Source: an uncultured Gemmatimonadota bacterium
GTDB taxonomy: Bacteria; Gemmatimonadota; Gemmatimonadetes; Longimicrobiales; Gaopeijiaceae
Length of the DNA: 5,461 bases
Assembly (NCBI GenBank): GCA_938030915.1
Contig: CALHIO010000066.1
Location: forward strand, 1-5,461
Direction of reading: 5' to 3'
Shown here: piece after piece, positions 1-5,400 of the stretch
Layout of the letters: every line of letters begins with the position of its first letter
Numbering within the stretch: the stretch's first letter is position 1
Notes under the pieces: generated by a model
Database searches by the model: none
What the model was told of the DNA's origin: nothing
What the model saw: the letters and a program-made list of their open reading frames with translations, nothing else
Program-made: the position numbers and the translations under genes

Positions 1-1095
1 CGGGCTTATGATGCCCTGCTGAACCTGTACCCCAATGACCCGGCAGCCCTGAACAATTCCGGGTTGGCACTCCGCCGGCTCACGCGGTTTGACGAGGCAT
101 TGACCCGATTTGACCGGGCCGTCGAAAACGCAGAGAGCTACAGTGCAGTGGCGTTCTTCAACCGGGCTTTGACCCTGTTCACGTCCGGGAACACTCAGGG
201 TGCCGTTGAAGCGGTCGAAGCGTATCGATCACAATATCCCTCCCACATTTATCAGCCTTTGGCCGACCTTATCGAGACGCTGGCAGTCGGAGAGGTCGAT
301 GGGGTGGAAGGTCGTATCCGAGCGCTACAGGGCAACAGTGACCTGCCGAACTGGGGTCGTCTGACGGCACCGGTCTATCAGATGTCTCTGGCTTCCGAAA
401 GCGGGGCTCTCGAACGTGCCTTCGAGTGGGCCGAGATCTTCGTGCCCGAGCAAGCCGATGCCCAAGCAGGCATTCCGGCAATCGCCACGGGTGCGGCAGA
501 TCTGGAGTTCTGGTTGCTCGATGAGCGCGAGCAAGCTGCGACGACACTCCAGTCAGACTACCAAGGTCGTCTCCAGGCGGTTGACCCATCATTGCGACCC
601 TGGGCCGGTTTCATCGTGATGCAAGCCATGGCGGGCGAGGTGGACGTGGCCCGAGAGTGGCTCGAAGACTGGGATACAGAGGCCAGGGCGTCCACGACGC
701 GAAGCTTAGCTCACCGAAGAGTGGCTCAGGCCATGATCAATTGGGCTGAAGGTCAAGCGGGTAGCGCCTTGGCCGAAATCGAATCGGTGATTCAGGACCT
801 CGAGTGCACACGGTGCTTTGAGCGCGAGCGAGCCTTCATGCTCGAGGATCTTGAGCGCTACTCCGACGCAATCGAAATCTGGGAACTCGTTCGGGGGCGG
901 CCCCTGATGCTGGTCGGTGGCTTCGAACGCGCGGTCGCTGTCAAAAACTTGGCTCGCCTGTATGAGGTCGATGGGCGTCGCGAGGATGCAATTTCTGCGC
1001 ATCGTGCACTCGTCGGGATGTGGGCATCGGGTGGCGACCGCCTGCAAACCCAGGTGGAAGGATCGAGGGAGCGGATCGCGGAGCTCGGCGGCTAG
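1..1095 (+). CDS. TPR-repeat protein, C-terminal part (5' end outside window)
   Basis: The reading frame is open from base 1 to the TAG at 1093-1095, giving 364 residues with no start in view. A TTG at 64 lies inside a repeat and is not a credible start. The protein is an alpha-helical repeat scaffold. Clear TPR signatures occur at about residues 2-43 (LYPNDPAALNNSGLAL, then RFDEALTRFDRAVE) and again near the C-terminus (residues 275-350: LEDLERYSDAIEIWE, LARLYEVDGRREDAISAHRAL). A CTRC pair (Cys269, Cys272) precedes the last repeats. TPRs bind other proteins. From memory, this C-terminal layout, including a CxxC before the final repeats, resembles membrane-linked Ser/Thr kinases or cyclase-type regulators with TPR tails in Gemmatimonadota, so the missing N-terminus may hold such a domain. 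That is inference. No catalytic domain, signal peptide or membrane segment is visible in this part. Its wobble positions look less strictly G/C than in the genes downstream. Confidence 0.85.
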   Translation, partial: RAYDALLNLYPNDPAALNNSGLALRRLTRFDEALTRFDRAVENAESYSAVAFFNRALTLFTSGNTQGAVEAVEAYRSQYPSHIYQPLADLIETLAVGEVDGVEGRIRALQGNSDLPNWGRLTAPVYQMSLASESGALERAFEWAEIFVPEQADAQAGIPAIATGAADLEFWLLDEREQAATTLQSDYQGRLQAVDPSLRPWAGFIVMQAMAGEVDVAREWLEDWDTEARASTTRSLAHRRVAQAMINWAEGQAGSALAEIESVIQDLECTRCFERERAFMLEDLERYSDAIEIWELVRGRPLMLVGGFERAVAVKNLARLYEVDGRREDAISAHRALVGMWASGGDRLQTQVEGSRERIAELGG

Positions 1096-1294
1096 GCCAA
1101 GAGGCAAGCGAGGGAACTCTCGGGTTTCCGACTACGGTTCCACAGCCCGTGCACGTCCTTCGCCACGTGGGAAGATGCGGCGAGGCGTGGGTGGGACTTA
1201 AACCTCAAGGTGCGTTCCTCCGTACGGTCCCCTAGTGAAGGGTCCGAGATTCTGCTTGTCAGCTCTCGGGGATACGTTCTAAGCTGCATCAAGC

Positions 1295-1333
1295 CTCGGG
1301 GCACCCCGAGTGTCCTCTGCCCGGTACCAGAGG
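1295..1333 (+). promoter_or_regulatory. Tandem hairpins in the leader of the heme/copper gene
   Basis: CTCGGG (1295-1300) pairs with CCCGAG (1305-1310) around a GCAC loop. Directly after it, CCTCTG (1314-1319) pairs with CAGAGG (1328-1333). Two alternatives compete. An upstream CTCGGGG copy (1265-1271) could pair with CCCCGAG (1304-1310), and CCCGG (1320-1324) could pair with CCGGG (1336-1340). Mutually exclusive stems 32 bases before a ribosome site fit a leader that controls translation or mRNA stability, but in GC-rich DNA this may be coincidence. No known riboswitch was recognised. Confidence 0.25.
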
Positions 1334-1364
1334 CGCCGGGCTCCGTCGGCTCACGCCTCGTCTC

Positions 1365-1370
1365 AGGAGA
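1365..1370 (+). promoter_or_regulatory. Ribosome binding site fixing the start at 1378
   Basis: AGGAGA lies 7 bases before the ATG at 1378. It decides the start, because the longer frame beginning at 1210 has no comparable site and would place the signal peptide about 60 residues inside the protein. Confidence 0.75.
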
Positions 1371-1377
1371 AACGGGA

Positions 1378-2781
1378 ATGCTCGGTTCCAAGACCCGCCT
1401 TCGCGTCACCGACGTGATCACCGCCTCTCTAGTCCTCTTTGCGCTGACGATGCCTGCGCCGACGGCCGCTCAGGAGGGGGGTGAGCCGGACGACGTCACG
1501 TTCCACCGGGACATCGTTCCCATCCTCCAGCGCAGCTGCGTGAATTGCCACCGGTCCAACGGCGTGGCTCCGATGTCGCTAGAGCGGTACGAGGACGCCC
1601 GTCGCTACGCTCGCCGGATCGCACGCCGCACGGCGATCCGGGATCGCATGGGTGCGATGCCGCCGTGGTATGCAGAAAAGGACATCGGCATCCAGCATTT
1701 CAAGAACGACCCGTCGCTTACGGACGACGAGGTCTCGATGATCGCGCAGTGGGTGGATGGAGGGGCCCCCGAGGGAGATCCCGAGGATGCTCCGCCCGCA
1801 TTGGTGTTCGACGATTCGGGGGCGTGGACCCTCGGTGAGCCCGATATCGTCGTGTCCACCGACGAATTCCTGGTGAGGGCCGGCGAGCCCGACTGGTGGG
1901 GTGACATCGCGCCCGTACTGATCCCGATCGAGGAAGACCGGTACGTGAAGTCCGTCGAGATTCGCGAGATCAATGACGTTCCGACCGAGGGGACGGGCCG
2001 GGAGACGGTGGGTGGCCGGTTCGTGATCCACCACATGGTTTGGGGAACGGTGAACGAGGAGGGGCAAGGGGGAAGGCAGACGTGGCCGGTCCACGAAGTG
2101 GGCCGGAACGGTGACGTCTTCGACGCTGACGCGGGACGCCTCCTGACGACAGGCAGCTACATCGTCTCCGAGTCGACCCATCTGCACTCGAACGGACTCG
2201 ACACGAAGGCCCGTCTGGAGTTCGGCTTCATCTTCCACCCGGAGGGGTACGAGCCAAAGTATCGTGAGTCGATTCTCGGCCTCGGGAACGGCTCGGACAT
2301 CGATATTCGGGCGGGCGAAAAGGACCAGGAGCTGCATGCGTACACGGTGCTCCAGACGCCCACCAAGATCGTCTCCTTCGAGCCGCATCTTCACGCGCCG
2401 GGTGACCGCATGTGCCTCGAGGCGATCTGGGGCTTCAACGTCGAGACGCTCTCGTGCGTGGGGTACGACCACAACTGGGTCAGGACGTACGCGTTCGAGG
2501 ATGATCACCAGCCGTTGCTTCCGGCCGGTACGGTTCTGCACATCACCGGCTACATGAACAACACCGAGGAGAACTTCAACGTCCCGGACACCCGGAACTG
2601 GCAGGGTTCGGGGAATCGATCGGTGGCGAACATGTTCATCGATCTTGGAATGCGGCTATCGATGACTCAGGAACAGTTCGAAGAGGAGATGGCGATTCGT
2701 CGAGAGCGCCTCGACCTCGGCCCGAATGACCACGTGATCGGTTGTCCGCTCTGTCTCGTGATTCCGGCGGGCGGTCGATGA
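1378..2781 (+). CDS. Exported cytochrome c / PHM-like copper monooxygenase fusion
   Basis: The product has 467 residues. Residues 1-31 form a Sec-type signal peptide (hydrophobic ITASLVLFALTM, likely cleavage near PTAA-Q), so the protein acts outside the cytoplasm. A c-type heme module follows: CVNCH (Cys54, Cys57, His58) with Met94 in GAMPPW as the likely axial ligand. The rest resembles copper type II ascorbate-dependent monooxygenases (peptidylglycine and dopamine hydroxylases). The expected ligands appear in family order: HHM (His218, His219) and HLH (His270) for the CuH site; HLH (His337, His339) and Met419 for the CuM site. The ligand assignment is by eye from motif order. Family members hydroxylate C-H bonds with O2; the substrate here is unknown. 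The heme probably supplies electrons, which is inference. Cys346 and Cys360 may form a disulfide, and a CPLC pair (Cys456, Cys459) lies near the C-terminus. The stop overlaps the next start by four bases. Databases may call it simply cytochrome c. Confidence 0.85.
   Translation: MLGSKTRLRVTDVITASLVLFALTMPAPTAAQEGGEPDDVTFHRDIVPILQRSCVNCHRSNGVAPMSLERYEDARRYARRIARRTAIRDRMGAMPPWYAEKDIGIQHFKNDPSLTDDEVSMIAQWVDGGAPEGDPEDAPPALVFDDSGAWTLGEPDIVVSTDEFLVRAGEPDWWGDIAPVLIPIEEDRYVKSVEIREINDVPTEGTGRETVGGRFVIHHMVWGTVNEEGQGGRQTWPVHEVGRNGDVFDADAGRLLTTGSYIVSESTHLHSNGLDTKARLEFGFIFHPEGYEPKYRESILGLGNGSDIDIRAGEKDQELHAYTVLQTPTKIVSFEPHLHAPGDRMCLEAIWGFNVETLSCVGYDHNWVRTYAFEDDHQPLLPAGTVLHITGYMNNTEENFNVPDTRNWQGSGNRSVANMFIDLGMRLSMTQEQFEEEMAIRRERLDLGPNDHVIGCPLCLVIPAGGR
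2778..2781 (+). promoter_or_regulatory. ATGA stop-start overlap (translational coupling)
   Basis: The second gene's ATG (2778-2780) overlaps the TGA (2779-2781) of the first. No strong Shine-Dalgarno sequence precedes it, so translation of the second gene probably depends on ribosomes finishing the first. A second in-frame ATG follows at 2781 and is an equally possible start. A GTG-type start further upstream (2742) would put extra polar residues ahead of the signal peptide and is less likely. Confidence 0.7.
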
Positions 2782-3767
2782 TGCTACGCCCTCGATGCTC
2801 CGCACTTCTGTGTGCGGTGGTGGCGATGATGGCGCTCGGTTTTACGGCGAGTGCGGACGCGTCGGCTCAGCTGGCGTATCAGACAGGGCAGAACATCTCG
2901 CCGGCCTACGAGGGATGGATTCAGAACGAAGACGGGTCCAAGACCATGGTGTTCGGCTACATGAACCGGAACTGGTCAGAAGAGCTCGACGTGCCGGTCG
3001 GAGAAGACAACTTCTTTACTCCCGGTCCCGCGGATCGTGGCCAGCCCACGCACTTCCGGCCGCGCCGGAACCGGTTCGTCTTCATGGTCACGGTGCCCGC
3101 CGACTTCAACGAAGAGTTGGTATGGACGCTGACCACGCAGGGCCGGACCGAACACGCATACGGAACGCTCGGTATCGACCAGGTGCTCGACAACATCGTG
3201 ATCGCGTCCGAGACTGGTGCCCTGGGTATCGGTGCGAGTAACGCCGAGATCAGGGCCAACACGCCCCCCGTGATCACGGTCGAGGGTGGCACCGAGTACA
3301 GCGTGAGGGTCGGGCAGCCCGTCGAACTCGCGGTTCACATGGAGGATGATGGACTCGAGAACGCGCGACAGAACTGGGTGCGTCGTCAGGAAAGTGCCGC
3401 GCGGGCAGCGGCTGAGCGTGAGGGCCCACCGAGGCTGAGCCGAGCCCAGCTGAGGCCGCCGACCCGCATCACGGTGCAGAAGGCGGTCTGGCATCACGTC
3501 GCGTGGTTCCTGTACAGGGGTGATGGGGACGGTACTCCGACCTTTGACCCTCCGCAGGTGAAGACGTGGGAGGACACACGCTCGGGTGGAAATTCTCCCT
3601 GGGCGCCGCTCTGGACCCGCACGCCGATCCCCGAGGATGGCGTCTGGCGGACGACGGTCACCTTCGATCAGCCGGGCACGTATATCCTGCGGGCCCGTGG
3701 GGATGATGGCGCGCTGTACCACGATCAGGACGTGACGATCGTAGTCTCCCAGATCGCGTCGGAGTAG
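2778..3767 (+). CDS. Exported protein of unknown function with Ig-like C-terminal part, coupled to the heme/copper enzyme
   Basis: The product has 329 residues (or 328 from the second ATG). Residues 1-30 form a signal peptide (LLCAVVAMMALGF core, cleavage near ADASA-Q), placing it in the periplasm or at the surface. Residues 31-125 are a compact conserved-looking block with EGWIQNEDG, MVFGYMNRNW, DVPVG, PGPADRGQPTHF and RPRRNRFVFMVTVP. I recall similar proteins in Acidobacteriota and Gemmatimonadota metagenomes annotated only as hypothetical. Residues 164-190 begin an Ig/cadherin-like beta fold (PPVITVEGG, VRVGQPVELAV), and residues 286-324 end it (GVWRTTVTFDQPGTYILRARGDDGALY). The stretch between is inserted: a charged helix-like segment (about 192-225), then KAVWHHVAWFLYRG and a Trp-rich part (WEDTRSGGNSPWAPLW). 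His239-His240 could bind metal, but nothing proves it. The ATGA overlap argues for a stoichiometric partner of the monooxygenase-like protein. No enzymatic motif is recognised. Confidence 0.85.
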   Translation: MMLRPRCSALLCAVVAMMALGFTASADASAQLAYQTGQNISPAYEGWIQNEDGSKTMVFGYMNRNWSEELDVPVGEDNFFTPGPADRGQPTHFRPRRNRFVFMVTVPADFNEELVWTLTTQGRTEHAYGTLGIDQVLDNIVIASETGALGIGASNAEIRANTPPVITVEGGTEYSVRVGQPVELAVHMEDDGLENARQNWVRRQESAARAAAEREGPPRLSRAQLRPPTRITVQKAVWHHVAWFLYRGDGDGTPTFDPPQVKTWEDTRSGGNSPWAPLWTRTPIPEDGVWRTTVTFDQPGTYILRARGDDGALYHDQDVTIVVSQIASE

Positions 3768-3783
3768 AGAGCAGCGCTCGGTC

Positions 3784-3815
3784 GTGACCGTGGGGGGTGC
3801 TTGCCGCCCCGTCAC
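3784..3815. terminator. Candidate bidirectional terminator hairpin between convergent genes
   Basis: GTGAC (3784-3788) pairs with GTCAC (3811-3815), and GGGG (3792-3795) pairs with CCCC (3807-3810), with a 3-base bulge CGT on the left and an 11-base loop. It lies 16 bases after the operon stop and 42 bases beyond the SDR stop, as expected where two transcription units meet. No T-run follows on either strand, so it is not a textbook intrinsic terminator. Confidence 0.4.
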
Positions 3816-3843
3816 GCAGTGGAAGACGCCGTCCGTAGAGGGC

Positions 3844-3866
3844 TCAGCGGCTCCTGGTCAGCGGCT
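3844..3866. repeat. Short tandem repeat at the SDR stop codon
   Basis: TCAGCGGCT occurs at 3844-3852 and again at 3858-3866, a 14-base period. The second copy covers the SDR stop codon, so the first supplies a second TGA just outside the gene. This looks like a small local duplication at the 3' end. No function is implied. Confidence 0.5.
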
Positions 3867-4757
3867 TCCGGTCAGCCTTCGACTCAGGGCTCGCAGCCGT
3901 TCCCGTGACTCCATGTCGTACGCCTGGGCATGGGCGCGGCCCGGTGTCATCTGGTTGAAGAACTGCCCGCCCTCGACGTCGTCGAGGATCAGCTGCATGA
4001 CGGCGTCGGACCCTTCGTCGATCGTCGCGCGCGGGGTCACGCCGAGGCGTTGAACCATGCCCGTGGGCATGTACGTGGCCGGGTGCAGGGCATTCACGAT
4101 CACACCGGACCTACCCAGCTCCTCGTGCAGATCGAAGGTGTGTCCGACCTGAGCCAGTTTGCTCTGGCCGTAAGCCCGCCCACCACTGAAGTCGTGTTCG
4201 ATCATCACGTCCTCCCAGTCGATCGGAGCCTGGGCGAGCGAGGAGACGTTCACGATGCGCGAGGGAGCGGACGCGATCAGCCGCTCCTTGAGCAGGTTCG
4301 TCAGGAGGAAGGGGGCGAGGTAGTTCACCTGAAACCGGAACTCGTGTCCATCCTCGCTCACCCAGCGCTCGTCCGGTGCCGACCCGAAGCCCGCGTTGTT
4401 GACCAGGACATCGAGACGATCGTAATCGCGCAGAATGGCACTGGCCAGCGCCCGAACGTTGTCGAAGGAGGCGAAGTCAGCCCGATAAAAGCGGGCGGAG
4501 CCCGGCCCCGCGTTGATCTCCTCGACGACGGTCATGCCGCGCTCCTCGTCGCGACCGTGCACGATGACGTGAGCCCCTCGAGATCCCATTCGGAGTGCAA
4601 CCTCCCGTCCCAGTCCGCTGGTGGAGCCGGTGACCAGCACAACCTGCTGATCGGGCGCGGCGGGCCGACCCTGCTGCGCGGGGGCGGACGGTGCCGACAC
4701 GCTCAGTACGGACAGGGCGCAAAGCAGCGGACCGGCAGTACGGGTCGCGAGGCGCAT
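3858..4757 (-). CDS. Short-chain dehydrogenase/reductase with apparent signal peptide
   Basis: The product has 299 residues. SDR landmarks are complete: cofactor motif TGSTSGLG (43-50), Arg69 in HGRD, Asp94 in ADF, NNAG (120-123), Asn145 in QVNYLAPF, Ser172/Ser173 in NVSS, and the catalytic pair Tyr196 and Lys200 in YGQSK. The Ser-to-Tyr gap of 23-24 residues and the SKLAQ continuation resemble retinol dehydrogenase/WWOX-type SDRs. Arg69 after the second strand suggests NADPH preference. The reaction would be alcohol/carbonyl interconversion; the substrate is unknown. Oddly, about 38 residues precede the Rossmann strand, including a hydrophobic run (PLLCALSVLSVSA) and an APAQQ end, like a Sec signal peptide or membrane anchor. 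No twin-arginine motif is present. An ATG 20 codons upstream is possible but lacks a ribosome site. The C-terminal end (AHAQAYDMESRERLRAL) is typical of the subgroup, so the gene looks intact. It is transcribed towards the heme/copper operon. Confidence 0.92.
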   Translation of the reverse strand: MRLATRTAGPLLCALSVLSVSAPSAPAQQGRPAAPDQQVVLVTGSTSGLGREVALRMGSRGAHVIVHGRDEERGMTVVEEINAGPGSARFYRADFASFDNVRALASAILRDYDRLDVLVNNAGFGSAPDERWVSEDGHEFRFQVNYLAPFLLTNLLKERLIASAPSRIVNVSSLAQAPIDWEDVMIEHDFSGGRAYGQSKLAQVGHTFDLHEELGRSGVIVNALHPATYMPTGMVQRLGVTPRATIDEGSDAVMQLILDDVEGGQFFNQMTPGRAHAQAYDMESRERLRALSRRLTGSR

Positions 4758-5088
4758 GGAGAACGACTCCTGTTCGAGTGGATGGTGCAACCGATCGACG
4801 CATGGGCTTCGGGTCAAGCGCGATTCCGCGTCGTCATGCGCGCTATTCTTCGATCAGCTCGAGGCGAATGGCTGGGCGCGCTTTTCGGTCGTGTGTCGAT
4901 ACCGCTGGACGAACGAGCGCGTGTCGCTCACGAATGGCATGCCGTCGAACAAGTGGCGGCCCTCCGACGTCGAGTTCCTGTTCGACTTCACGGCCCGGTA
5001 CCCCGAGTGGCAACGGACTTCGGATGCGGAAACCCTTTTTCCTCCTTTTCGTATCTGTTGGTTGAGAGCGGTGAACAGGGGGGGGTGA
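4756..5088 (+). pseudogene. Possible small gene or gene remnant, unrecognised
   Basis: A plus-strand frame of 110 codons runs from ATG 4756 to TGA 5088. Between about 4855 and 5015 its third positions are almost all G or C and the protein looks plausible (WARFSVVCRYRW, then VEFLFDFTARYPEW). Outside that part the codon pattern is lost. The ATG overlaps the divergent SDR start and has no ribosome site of its own; the only later start is a GTG at 4891. The frame ends in an 8-G run (5078-5085). A minus-strand frame (4854-5159) shares the same wobble positions, so base composition alone cannot decide the strand. I recognise no family in either. It could be a decayed gene fragment or chance open reading in GC-rich DNA. 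Confidence 0.2.
4766..4771 (-). promoter_or_regulatory. Ribosome binding site fixing the SDR start at 4757
   Basis: Read on the minus strand, AGGAGT stands 8 bases before the ATG at 4757-4755. It supports this start over the in-frame ATG at 4817 and so supports the presence of the hydrophobic N-terminal segment. A TTGACC hexamer (minus strand, within about 4808-4820) resembles a -35 box, but no good -10 follows it. Confidence 0.7.
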
Positions 5089-5400
5089 TGGGAAGGGATG
5101 AGACGAGCAGAGGGCGTTACGCCTGTGGGTGCCTTGTGGGTAGTGCGCGGCTCAATCATGGCGTAACGCTACCCATGCCTATTTGTTCGAGGCACGGACT
5201 GGGATACGGTCGAGCGACGGTTGCCGCGCGGTTCGCTCGTTCGGCGTTCAGGCGCTTCGGAGTCCTCTTGCTGGGGCTCTTCTGAAGCCTGCCGGGGGCG
5301 TGCCGTCACCTCCGGTCGCACGTGAGCGGCGACTCGAGGGGACCCGCCGGCGGGTGCGTGAGGGGCGACACAACCGGGAGGAGCCGGGGTATGTGCGCTC
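5089..5400. other. Intergenic stretch without a supported gene
   Basis: No frame here combines a ribosome site, a sensible start and protein-like composition. A 65-codon frame from ATG 5088 to TGA 5285 follows the G-run and ends in a short hydrophobic tail (FGVLLLGLF), but it is not convincing. The stretch holds a perfect 10-bp inverted repeat (5114-5169), a direct repeat TGTGGGT (5124-5130 and 5135-5141) and, at 5376-5383, a strong Shine-Dalgarno-like GGGAGGAG. No tRNA, rRNA or transposase remnant was seen. Confidence 0.45.
5114..5169. repeat. Perfect 10-bp inverted repeat with 36-base spacer
   Basis: GCGTTACGCC (5114-5123) is the exact reverse complement of GGCGTAACGC (5160-5169). A second overlapping pair, GGGTAG (5138-5143) with CTACCC (5169-5174), competes with it. 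The arms could form a stem in RNA or be a two-site protein target. No T-run follows, so it is not a standard terminator. Confidence 0.5.

Larger units (their letters stand above)
1096..1377 (+). other. Intergenic region, probable promoter and leader of the heme/copper operon
   Basis: These 282 bases separate the TPR gene from the operon start. The operon's frame stays open upstream to an ATG at 1210, but the extra residues have no protein-like character, lie before a proper signal peptide and lack a ribosome site. I therefore read the stretch as untranslated. It holds several short GC-rich hairpins in its last third. I see no convincing sigma-70 promoter; TTGTCA at 1256-1261 with TTCTAA at 1277-1282 is only a weak match with a short 15-base spacer. 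No clear intrinsic terminator with a T-run follows the TPR stop. Confidence 0.5.

Noticed and set aside
1210..1377. Longer start for the heme/copper protein at 1210
   Set aside because: The 56 extra residues have no protein-like pattern, would bury the signal peptide, and lack a ribosome site; AGGAGA at 1365-1370 points to 1378.
1579..2541. A 320-codon minus-strand open frame under the heme/copper gene
   Set aside because: It is antisense to a gene with clear heme and copper motifs, and is rich in Arg and Pro without domain features.
3844..3866. CRISPR or longer tandem array
   Set aside because: There are only two 9-base copies with a 14-base period; no further units or spacers were seen.
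5114..5169. Integron attC site
   Set aside because: The size fits, but the GTT and AAC ends face the wrong way for the core sites, the 7-base consensus is not met, and no integrase or cassette gene is visible.
3930..5285. A 451-codon plus-strand open frame across the SDR
   Set aside because: Most of it is antisense to a complete, motif-rich SDR gene, and its protein shows no recognisable domain; it is a shadow typical of GC-rich DNA.
5088..5285. 65-codon plus-strand frame after the G-run
   Set aside because: It begins in a homopolymer, crosses the inverted repeat and has no protein-like pattern apart from a short hydrophobic tail.
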